A stretch of DNA of 64,000 nt, from the NCBI GenBank assembly GCA_021828185.1, contig JAKASI010000001.1, positions 372,001 to 436,000 of the forward strand. Direction: 5' to 3'. This document shows, in pieces, positions 16,316 through 23,533 of this stretch. A model generated the notes under the pieces. That model was not told the DNA's origin. It worked only from the letters and a program-made list of their open reading frames with translations, and did not search any database. Position 1 is the stretch's first letter. Every line of letters starts with the position of its first letter. A program made the translations under genes and the position numbers. The stretch is from an archaeon (GTDB lineage: Archaea; Thermoproteota; Nitrososphaeria; Nitrososphaerales; UBA183).

Positions 16316-17608
16316 CTGCGTAGGGCTGTCGGTCCGCTTGCTCTGGAACCTGCCATAGAGGAAGCCCAGGACGGCCACGGGGACGCTGGCGGCAAGAAGG
16401 GTGCCGATGAAGGGCAGTATGACGATCGATACGATCAGGGACCCCCAAGGAAGGGCGGTCCGGACCCTTCCTCCCTTCAACAGCTTTACGCCGGAAGCAG
16501 AGCCGACCACGTAGGTCAGGACCGCAGCCCCGCTGGTGGCCAGGAAGGCGGTCTGCACGTCCACGTTGGCGACGTAGTAGACGACAAGGGCGGCCACAAC
16601 CAGGAGGAACAGCGCGACCAACGCCCCCCGGGGGACCCCCGTCCTCGGGTCCACTCTGCCGAGGACCCGCGGGAGGTTGCCGTCGAGGGCCGCGGCATAG
16701 ACCACCCTCCCCATCCCCGCCGTGTAGGCGTTCACGGTCGAGAAGATTATGACGACCGTGAGGGCCGAGACGACAGCCCCGCCGTAGGTCCCGAAGACGT
16801 TCGACATCATCACCGCGAACGGGGTGACCCCTCCCCCGGCGGTGAAGGCGTCGGTGCCGACGACGGTGGCCGCCACGGCCATGTAGAGCACCCCGATCAG
16901 GACCACGCTGATGGTGACGCTTCTCCCAAAGTCCTTCTTCGGGTCCTTGAACTCCTCGGCTATGTTCGAGACGTTCTCGTATCCCAGGAACGACCAGACC
17001 ACAAGCGCCGAAGCGACCCCGACCGACGCGATTCCGTTGGGGAGAAGCGGAGCGAAGTTGGCTGGCTTCACCGAGGGGGCGGAGGCCACGACCCCCAGGG
17101 TTAGGATACCGACCATCACGGCCACCGCGACGACCTGTACCCTCCCGCTCAGCCTTACCCCCCGCAGGTTGACCCCATAGGCGAGCGCGAGGATCGCCAG
17201 CGCCACCAGGAAGATGCCTGGCCCCGAGATGGGGAAGGCGTAGGCTAGATATGACCCAGCCGCCAGAGTGATCGCAGGCGCCCCAAGTACGACCCACGCA
17301 ACGAAGAGCCAGGCCGTCATCGTGCTCGCCCCGGGGCCGAATGCCTCCTTGGCGAACGAGTAGATCCCTCCCGATTCGGGCCTGCGGGCGGAAAGGCTGG
17401 AGAATGTATAGGCGAACGGATAGCTGGCGACTGCGAGGAACCCCCATGCCAGGAGCGACCCGGCCCCTGCGGCCTTCGCCGCCAGGCCTGGAATCACGAG
17501 TATGCCGGCTCCAAGAACGGAACTCACGTAGATGGCGACGGCGTGGCGGACGGTGATCTCCTTCCGGAGGGAACCTTCTGGTGCTCCCCGTGACTGAGCC
17601 GCCGCCAA
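16310..17608 (-). CDS. APC-family amino acid permease
   Basis: A 432-residue membrane transporter with about twelve helices. The first helix has the APC signature SSVLGAGILVIPG. Helix 6 contains VVWSFLGYENVSNIAEEFKD, which fits substrate-binding and gating segments of the APC superfamily. The product probably imports amino acids by proton or sodium coupling. Longer in-frame extensions exist, but TTG 17608 is preferred: CTTAAAT is placed for a leaderless start there, and the upstream residues do not resemble the family. The gene converges on hemH with a six-base overlap. Confidence 0.88.
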   Translation of the reverse strand: MAAAQSRGAPEGSLRKEITVRHAVAIYVSSVLGAGILVIPGLAAKAAGAGSLLAWGFLAVASYPFAYTFSSLSARRPESGGIYSFAKEAFGPGASTMTAWLFVAWVVLGAPAITLAAGSYLAYAFPISGPGIFLVALAILALAYGVNLRGVRLSGRVQVVAVAVMVGILTLGVVASAPSVKPANFAPLLPNGIASVGVASALVVWSFLGYENVSNIAEEFKDPKKDFGRSVTISVVLIGVLYMAVAATVVGTDAFTAGGGVTPFAVMMSNVFGTYGGAVVSALTVVIIFSTVNAYTAGMGRVVYAAALDGNLPRVLGRVDPRTGVPRGALVALFLLVVAALVVYYVANVDVQTAFLATSGAAVLTYVVGSASGVKLLKGGRVRTALPWGSLIVSIVILPFIGTLLAASVPVAVLGFLYGRFQSKRTDSPTQS

Positions 17609-17768
17609 CTGTCCCCGTCCGCATCGGCCCGGATTTAAGATAGGGCAGCGGCACCCCTTCATGGCGGGCCGGGCCCCTGACGAAGAGAAGAAATCTTGAC
17701 CGCATGGATGAAACTTCCAAAAAGCATAGATTAGACCCAAAATCTGCCAAGGAGGGAAGGGGAACCGG

Positions 17769-18158
17769 GTGAAGGTCTTCCAGGAGCTTTCGGCCACCTG
17801 TTCGTGCAGCGTCTGCAAGCCAGGGTGCCTGTGCGGGGACTGCAAGGCGTGCTCCAACCCCTCCCTCGACTCGGCCATGCTGAGGAATGCCAAGAAGCTC
17901 TCGGCGCTCGCCGTCCTAGCCATGGTCCTCGGCGGTTTCGTCTACTTCGCCCCGGTCGTCACCCTAGGTGCGACCCCCACGGTGACCGAGACGATCTCGA
18001 TGCGGTTCCAGCAGCCGAACAACAATGGGACGTTGCCCATGGGCTCGATTTCCTTCTGCCTGTTCGGGGACGGGGCTGTCCTGATCAACGGGACCTACTA
18101 CCCGGCGGTGGCGCTGAACCAAAACATTAGTCAAACCCGCTATTGCAGCAAGGGATAG
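17769..18158 (+). CDS. Membrane protein with N-terminal cysteine cluster
   Basis: A 129-residue protein of unrecognised family. Residues 11-28 form a dense cysteine cluster (CSCSVCKPGCLCGDCKAC; eight Cys in 18 residues), suited to bind Zn, Fe-S or Cu. One membrane helix follows (about residues 43-66), then an outward-facing domain of about 60 residues with several NxT/NxS sites and two more cysteines. The GTG 17769 start is preceded by a purine-rich stretch (AGGAAGGGGAA). The topology implies a cytosolic metal-binding head and an external tail. It could be a metal or redox sensor, but no function can be assigned. Confidence 0.65.
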   Translation: MKVFQELSATCSCSVCKPGCLCGDCKACSNPSLDSAMLRNAKKLSALAVLAMVLGGFVYFAPVVTLGATPTVTETISMRFQQPNNNGTLPMGSISFCLFGDGAVLINGTYYPAVALNQNISQTRYCSKG

Positions 18159-18221
18159 TTGTCCGAGTTCCCCCCTGGGATGCGCCCGGTCACCAAGAGC
18201 GGACAGCGTGATTGCGAGAAG

Positions 18222-18329
18222 CGGGCCCGGTGCGATTTGAACGCACGACCTACAGCTCACTTCGCGTGAGCATAGGAGGCTGCCGCGCTATCCGTATTTC
18301 GCTCCATCATTGATCTGCGCTACGGGCCC
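18222..18329 (-). tRNA. tRNA-Arg(CCU) with anticodon-loop intron and probable D-loop intron
   Basis: The minus strand folds with acceptor GGGCCCG/CGGGCCC, T arm GTGCG-TTCAAAT-CGCAC, D stem GCGC/GCGC and anticodon stem GCAGC/GCTGT around CTCCTA, so the anticodon is CCU. A 15-base insert after position 37 (18258-18272) extends the stem as GCTCAC/GTGAGC, typical of an archaeal bulge-helix-bulge intron. The D loop (18289-18316) has 28 bases instead of about 11, suggesting a second intron of about 17 bases whose ends I cannot fix. Removing both would give 76 bases. Confidence 0.87.
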
Positions 18330-18374
18330 ACAGGCCGCGACCCGAAATGAACTGGCATATTACCTGTTCCGCTT

Positions 18375-18827
18375 TCACTCGGCGAGGTCGAACTCGATTT
18401 CGAGCTCCCTCTTCGCGTGCCTGAACCTCGGCCTCCCAAGCCTCACCCCGCCGACCTCCGCTGTGCTGTCGACGTGGCCCTGGTTGCAGCAGTTGATGTT
18501 CCAGTCCGGTATCCTGACTATCTTCAGTATCGTCACCCCGCCGGGAAGAGGGAACAGGTCGTAGATCGCGTCCCCGAAGTGCCCTTCCGCTTCCTGCTTC
18601 TCCATCTCGAACTCCAGCACCTCTGCCCCCTCTGCGATCTTCAGGTTCGCCTCCCGCTCTATCCTCGCCATCTCCTCGTCGGTGGGCTTCCGGTCGAACT
18701 GCACCGTCAGTCTCCCGTGGCTTCCCGACACGTAGACCGACGCGGTCCATTTCGCCCCCAGGACCTTCTGTACTGCGCCCTTGATTACATGAACCGCGGA
18801 ATGGGTGCGGAGCTCTTCTGAGCTCAT
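18375..18827 (-). CDS. AlaX-type alanyl-tRNA editing protein
   Basis: A 150-residue stand-alone editing domain related to the SAD domain of alanyl- and threonyl-tRNA synthetases. The zinc ligands are visible: HSAVH at residues 9-13 and CNQGH at 114-118 (HxxxH and CxxxH). Such proteins hydrolyse Ser- or Gly-tRNA(Ala), removing mischarged amino acids in trans. The size fits the short AlaX-S type, which lacks the glycine-rich linker and extra domains. The ATG directly abuts the stop of the upstream flavoprotein gene, so the two form an operon. Confidence 0.88.
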   Translation of the reverse strand: MSSEELRTHSAVHVIKGAVQKVLGAKWTASVYVSGSHGRLTVQFDRKPTDEEMARIEREANLKIAEGAEVLEFEMEKQEAEGHFGDAIYDLFPLPGGVTILKIVRIPDWNINCCNQGHVDSTAEVGGVRLGRPRFRHAKRELEIEFDLAE

Positions 18828-19838
18828 CTACAGCCTCGTCACGATCTTGTAGAACGTGGAGAGCTCCGTCCTCAGGCCATAGCGCCTCGTGTTGCTCCTC
18901 ATGTACCAGTAGACCGAGAGCAGCGTAGGGAGCATCCTCGCCAGGTTGAACCTGTCCTCGACCTTCGCCTTGATGAAATCGTAGACCTTGGCGTAGATGG
19001 CGTACTGGTCCAGCACGGCCTTCCTGTACCCCTCCCTGTCCCCGAAATGGTCCACGAAGAGGTTGACGCACTGCATGCTCGGGATAATCCCCTCGCCCAG
19101 CATCGGGTACACGGTCCCTATGGACTCCCCCACCCCGACGACCTTACCGTCGTAGAACGGCTCCATGAACTTGGGCGGGGTCACCCGGACCGGCCTCCCT
19201 ATCTTCTTCACAACTTCGCACCTGTACTTTTTGACGAACTCGTCCAGCTCGTATCTGTACCTTCCCCTTAGGTCCCCCGCCCCCACATGTGCCATCCCGT
19301 CCCCCAGGGGGAAGTACCACCAGTATCCCGTGATCCCAGGATAGGGCCTGATCACGAAGTCATCGTAGGGGAGGTCCTTCGATTTCACCTGGTACTCGAG
19401 CGAAGGGATCAGAAGGTCGTCCTCGACCTTAGGGAGGAGCGACCTGTGCAGCCCGGTCGCGTCTACGACGGTGTCGAACCCCGAAAGGTTCCCGTTTGCC
19501 CCTTTGATCTGCGCCCCCCAGTGGACCTTCTTCCCTTTCAGCATGTCCTCGGTGAGCCTGTGCTTGTCGTAGGTCACCAGCCCCACGAGGGGTATGCTCA
19601 GCTCCTCGTCCCCGAGGTCCACGGTCATCTTCTTCCCCCTGTGGAGGACGTAGTCTCCGAAGTTGAACCCTGCCTGCTTCACCAGGTCCGTGATGAAAGG
19701 CTCGCTTGTCCCCCAGGCGCACACTGTATACCAGTTCTTCTCCGTCTTCGCCTCGAAGGCTTCCGCTTCGACGTTAGGGGGGAGCCGGTTGAGGAGGTAG
19801 GCGCCAGCAACGCCGGTACCGACGACCGCGAGGCGCAT
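18828..19838 (-). CDS. Geranylgeranyl reductase-like FAD-dependent oxidoreductase
   Basis: A 336-residue flavoprotein. It begins with the dinucleotide-binding motif MRLAVVGTGVAGAYLLNRL, though GTG replaces the usual GAG/GGG. Later it has VVDATGLHRSLLP and VGVGESIGTVYPMLGEGI, a C-terminal FAD contact typical of the geranylgeranyl reductase family. Relatives saturate isoprenoid double bonds of archaeal lipids or quinones. A second, longer GGR homologue lies at 31621-33096, so this one may act on another substrate. ATG 19838 is used; an in-frame TTG at 19847 is possible. AlaX follows with no gap. Confidence 0.8.
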   Translation of the reverse strand: MRLAVVGTGVAGAYLLNRLPPNVEAEAFEAKTEKNWYTVCAWGTSEPFITDLVKQAGFNFGDYVLHRGKKMTVDLGDEELSIPLVGLVTYDKHRLTEDMLKGKKVHWGAQIKGANGNLSGFDTVVDATGLHRSLLPKVEDDLLIPSLEYQVKSKDLPYDDFVIRPYPGITGYWWYFPLGDGMAHVGAGDLRGRYRYELDEFVKKYRCEVVKKIGRPVRVTPPKFMEPFYDGKVVGVGESIGTVYPMLGEGIIPSMQCVNLFVDHFGDREGYRKAVLDQYAIYAKVYDFIKAKVEDRFNLARMLPTLLSVYWYMRSNTRRYGLRTELSTFYKIVTRL

Positions 19839-19981
19839 GAAAGACAAACCTTCATGAAGGGCGCCGCTCTGGACGCTTTTCTACCTATCGAAAAGCCGTG
19901 ACCTGGCGTCCGGGCGGCCGACCATGGGCTCCCCTGGGGGCCCGCCGTCCGGTCCGGTTCTCCTCACCGTCTTAGTCTCGG

Positions 19982-21307
19982 CTATGGGACGTGCCGCTCG
20001 GGGTACCCAAGGTAAATCTGCCTCGGCCGCGCGATCTTCTGCTCCTGGTCGAGGAGGCCCTCCTGCCACTGCGCCAGCCATCCTGACATCCTCGGTATGG
20101 CGAAGAGCACGGGGAACAGGTCGCTCGGGAACTTCATGGCCTGGTAGATGATGCCGGAGTAGAAGTCGACGTTCGGGTAGAGCTTCCTCTTGATGAAGTA
20201 GTCGTCCGACAGGGCCACCTTCTCCAGCTCCAGGGCGATGTCCAGGAGCCGGTTCCGTCCGGTGATGCTGAAGACCTCCTCCGCGACTCTCTTTATGATC
20301 CTGGCGCGGGGGTCGTAGTTCTTGTAGACCCGGTGCCCGAACCCCATCAGGAGCCTCTTCCCATCCTTGACCTGCGCGATGACTTCAGGTATCTTCTCCA
20401 CTGAGCCGATCTCCGCGAGCATCCTGATTACCTCCTCGTTGGCTCCGCCGTGCAGCGGGCCGTATAGGGCAGCTGCAGCTCCTGCGGCCGCTGAGTAGGG
20501 GTCTGCGTGCGAGCTCCCGATGCTTCGCATGGCGTTGGCGCTGCAGTTCTGTTCGTGGTCGGCATGGAGTATGAAGAGGACGTCGAGGGCATGGGTGAGG
20601 GCCTCGTCCGGCTCGTACTTCGTGGTCGAGGACGGGGTGTACATCATCGAAAGGAAGTTCGCAGGGTAGCTCAGGTCGTTGCTCGGATACACGTACGGCA
20701 TCCCCCGCGAGTGCCTGTAGGCGAAGGCCGCCAGGGTCGGGATCTTCGCGATGAGCCTGTAGATCTGCAGGTTCCTGGAACCCTCGTCGAAGATACTCTT
20801 CGCGTCCGGATAGAACGTCGAGAGGGCGCCCAGGGTACCCACCAGCATCCCCATGGGGTGCGCGTCATGATGGAACCCGTCCATGAACTTCTTGATGTTC
20901 TCGTGGACCATGGTGTGATAGGTGATGTTCTGGACCCACTCTTCATACTGCGACCTGGACGGGAGCTCGCCGTAAAGCACGAGGTAGGCGACCTCCAGGT
21001 AGTTCTTCTTCTCTGCCAGCTCCTCGATGGGGTATCCCCGATACCTCAGGATGCCCGCGTCGCCGTCGATGTACGTCACCTTGCTCTTGCACGACGCCGT
21101 GTTCTGGAAGGCGGGGTCGTAGGTCATCAACCCGAAGTCCTTGTCAGAGACCTTGATCTGCCGCAGATCCATGGCCCTGATGGTGCCGTCCTGGATCGAG
21201 ATCTTGTACTCCTTCCCAGTGCGGTCGTCTCTGACGGTCAGAGTTTCGCTTGGCATGCCCCCCGATGGCTGCCCGGGCTTCTTAACAATCACTCCTGTTT
21301 GTGCCAT
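19982..21307 (-). CDS. Citrate synthase (type II-like)
   Basis: A 441-residue citrate synthase with an N-terminal beta-rich extension of about 60 residues, as in hexameric type II enzymes. Active-site stretches are present: FILHADHEQNCS, GPLHGGANEEV and MGFGHRVYKNYDPRA, holding the His/His/Asp catalytic set. It condenses oxaloacetate with acetyl-CoA. ATG 21307 is chosen over an upstream in-frame start because a CTTAACT box lies about 30 bases before it. It is divergent from a second, shorter citrate synthase, with 129 bases between them. One of the two may prefer propionyl-CoA. Confidence 0.93.
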   Translation of the reverse strand: MAQTGVIVKKPGQPSGGMPSETLTVRDDRTGKEYKISIQDGTIRAMDLRQIKVSDKDFGLMTYDPAFQNTASCKSKVTYIDGDAGILRYRGYPIEELAEKKNYLEVAYLVLYGELPSRSQYEEWVQNITYHTMVHENIKKFMDGFHHDAHPMGMLVGTLGALSTFYPDAKSIFDEGSRNLQIYRLIAKIPTLAAFAYRHSRGMPYVYPSNDLSYPANFLSMMYTPSSTTKYEPDEALTHALDVLFILHADHEQNCSANAMRSIGSSHADPYSAAAGAAAALYGPLHGGANEEVIRMLAEIGSVEKIPEVIAQVKDGKRLLMGFGHRVYKNYDPRARIIKRVAEEVFSITGRNRLLDIALELEKVALSDDYFIKRKLYPNVDFYSGIIYQAMKFPSDLFPVLFAIPRMSGWLAQWQEGLLDQEQKIARPRQIYLGYPERHVP

Positions 21308-21436
21308 GCTGTATTCAGTGCCCCGAGGGGAGTTAAGCTCGATACGCAATTCTCATCAATGAAAATAGACGATCTGCTGGAGGACCGGTCCTACGGAAGC
21401 ATTGAAATATCACCATTATAATGAAAATAATTCAAT

Positions 21437-22684
21437 ATGCCAATGCCACAAAAACCAGAAGTGGATTTCACGACAATCAAGATTTCGAAGGAAAACCAAG
21501 CCAAGCTTGCCGCCCTCGGCAGGTACGGAGAGACCATGGACCTGATAGTCCAGCGCCTCACCACCCAGGCCAAGGGGCTCGAAGACGTGGTCGCAGGCAA
21601 GAGCTCCATCTGCTATATTGACGGTCACGAAGGGAGGCTCCTGTATCGGGGGTACGACATAGGCGAGCTTGCAGCCCACTCCACCTGGGAGGAGACCACC
21701 TACCTCCTCTGGAACGGCGAGCTCCCCACGGTGAACGGGCTGCGCCACTTCAGCGAGGAGATGGCCTCGAAGCGCCCCATCCCCCGCGAAGTCGTGTCGA
21801 TCCTCTCCACCCTCCCCCGCAACTGCGACACCATGGACGCCCTCAGGGTGGGGGTCGCGGCCCTAGGGATCTTCGACGACCCGATGTACACGCAGCAGGA
21901 GAAGGCGATGTCCATCGCGTCGAAGATCGGCACCCTGGTGGCCGCCATCCACAGGCACAAGCACGACCAGGAGATCCTGATCCCGCGCGACGACCTGAGC
22001 TTCGCCGCCAACTTCCTGTACATGATCACCGGGGAGGTCCCGACCGAGGAGGACACGAGGCTCATGGACGTCTTCCTGATCCTGCACGCAGACCACGAGT
22101 TCAACGCGTCCACTTTCACCGCGCGCGTCGTCGCTTCGACCCTCTCCGACATCTATTCGGCAATAACCGGGGCGGTCGGAGCGCTGAAGGGCCCGCTCCA
22201 CGGGGGCGCCAACGAGAAGGTGGTCGAGATGACCAATGAGATCGGGAGCCCGGCGAGGGTCGACTCCTACATACATGCCAAGCTCGCTTCGAAGACGAAG
22301 ATCAACGGCTTCGGGCACCGGGTCTACAAGACCGTCGACCCCAGGGCGAGAATCCTCAAGAACATGGCGGAGCACTTCGTCCAGACGGAGCGGGAGAAAG
22401 CCAACCTCGAAATAATCGAGAGGACCGAAGCGATCCTCCGCGAGGAGAAGAACCTCTACCCCAACGTGGACCTCTATTCAGGGCTGGCCCTGAACCACAT
22501 CGGCATCCCGAGTTACCTGTTCACTCCCGTCTTCGCAGTGGGACGTACCCCAGGCTGGCTTGCCCACGTCCTCGAGCAGTACTCGGACAACCGCATAATC
22601 AGGCCCGTCGCCGATTATGTCGGCCACCAGCTCACCTCGTACGTCCCCATCGAGAGGCGGTCCGCCGCAGGGGCCGCTCGTTGA
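21437..22684 (+). CDS. Citrate synthase / 2-methylcitrate synthase family
   Basis: A 415-residue citrate synthase fold protein with FLILHADHEFNAS, GPLHGGANEKV and INGFGHRVYKTVDPRA, so all catalytic positions are kept. It lacks the N-terminal extension of its divergent neighbour and resembles the dimeric archaeal type, which often accepts both acetyl-CoA and propionyl-CoA. ATTATAATG at 21415-21423 is a TATA box about 20-25 bases before ATG 21437, consistent with a leaderless transcript. The stop overlaps the TTG start of a CBS-domain gene (TTGA), so that protein may sense energy charge for this enzyme. Confidence 0.93.
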   Translation: MPMPQKPEVDFTTIKISKENQAKLAALGRYGETMDLIVQRLTTQAKGLEDVVAGKSSICYIDGHEGRLLYRGYDIGELAAHSTWEETTYLLWNGELPTVNGLRHFSEEMASKRPIPREVVSILSTLPRNCDTMDALRVGVAALGIFDDPMYTQQEKAMSIASKIGTLVAAIHRHKHDQEILIPRDDLSFAANFLYMITGEVPTEEDTRLMDVFLILHADHEFNASTFTARVVASTLSDIYSAITGAVGALKGPLHGGANEKVVEMTNEIGSPARVDSYIHAKLASKTKINGFGHRVYKTVDPRARILKNMAEHFVQTEREKANLEIIERTEAILREEKNLYPNVDLYSGLALNHIGIPSYLFTPVFAVGRTPGWLAHVLEQYSDNRIIRPVADYVGHQLTSYVPIERRSAAGAAR

Positions 22685-23106
22685 GGGTCGAGGCTCTCGT
22701 GAAGCGGCCTCCGGTGACCATCAGCCCTAGCGCCACCATTCGCCAGGCCGCAGAAGTCTTCGCCCGGGAGAAGGTGGGGCTCCTGGTGGTGGCCTCCACG
22801 GTCAGCCCGGTGAAGGCCCAGGCGGTGATCTCAGAGCGGGACATAGTCCGGGCAGTGGCAAAGGGGACCGCCCTGACAGGCCAGCTGGACAGCGTCTCGA
22901 CGAAGAAGCTCGTCAGCGTCAGACGCTCCGACCCCCCGTCCAAGGCTGTCCGCCTGATGATGGACAACGGGATCCGTCACCTAGTGGTCGAGAACGACGA
23001 CGGAACGCTGTTCGGGGTCATATCCATCCGCGACTTCTTCCGGGAGACCAAGCTCCTGCAGTCCTTCATCAAGGAAGAGGCCGAGGACGTCCACGGAGTC
23101 GACTGA
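22681..23106 (+). CDS. CBS-domain pair protein
   Basis: A 141-residue protein made of two CBS motifs (Bateman module). The first runs over about residues 3-60 (PPVTISPSATIRQAAEVF to VISERDIVRAVA), the second over about 72-128 (LVSVRRSDPPSKAVRLMM to GVISIRDFFRE). Such pairs bind AMP, ATP or SAM and regulate partner enzymes. It overlaps the end of the citrate synthase gene by the TTGA pattern, which points to translational coupling and perhaps allosteric control of the TCA cycle entry. A short acidic tail follows the second motif. Confidence 0.85.
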   Translation: MRVEALVKRPPVTISPSATIRQAAEVFAREKVGLLVVASTVSPVKAQAVISERDIVRAVAKGTALTGQLDSVSTKKLVSVRRSDPPSKAVRLMMDNGIRHLVVENDDGTLFGVISIRDFFRETKLLQSFIKEEAEDVHGVD

Positions 23107-23161
23107 CACCTCGTCTGAGCTTCGCCAATCTTAAATAGCGTGAGACGGTCGCAAATTCTCG

Positions 23162-23533
23162 ATGGCCCTCACAGGCGACATGGGGATGGTCTTCCTTATG
23201 GCCCTCGTGGGCGTAGTCTTCACAGTCCCCGTCATGATAATCCCCGTCCTCTTCGGGCCGAAGCACCCCAATCCGATAAAGTCCCTCCCCTTCGAGACGG
23301 GGCAGGTGCCCCAGGGGGCCGGCAAGATGCATTTCATGATGCAGTACTACGCCTATCTCCTGATGTTCATCGTCTTCGACGTCCTGGGGATGTTCCTCTA
23401 CGCCTGGGCTTCGGCCTACAAGCCCATGGCCCTGGGCCTTTCGTCCGACTGGGTGGTTACGATCTTCATCGGGATGCTCTTCATCCCCATGGCCTTCGCA
23501 CTGGTCCTGGCCGGGAGGCGGGAGCTATGGTGA
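23162..23533 (+). CDS. nuoA: NADH-quinone oxidoreductase subunit A
   Basis: A 123-residue subunit with three membrane helices, part of the membrane arm of complex I next to the quinone site. The conserved loop between helices 1 and 2 reads [31 protein letters not shown] in helix 2 holds the usual acidic residue. CTTAAAT at about 23130-23136 lies 26-30 bases before ATG 23162, the likely leaderless promoter of nuoABCD. The nuoB ATG lies within its last codons. The Glu in FETG takes the place of the usual FECG Cys, changing the position that is redox- or conformation-sensitive in mitochondria. Confidence 0.93.
   Translation: MALTGDMGMVFLMALVGVVFTVPVMIIPVLFGPKHPNPIKSLPFETGQVPQGAGKMHFMMQYYAYLLMFIVFDVLGMFLYAWASAYKPMALGLSSDWVVTIFIGMLFIPMAFALVLAGRRELW

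Noticed and set aside
16251..17750. 499-codon minus-strand frame over the permease
   Set aside because: It is the shifted frame of the APC permease, rich in Arg and Gly, with no membrane helices or motifs.
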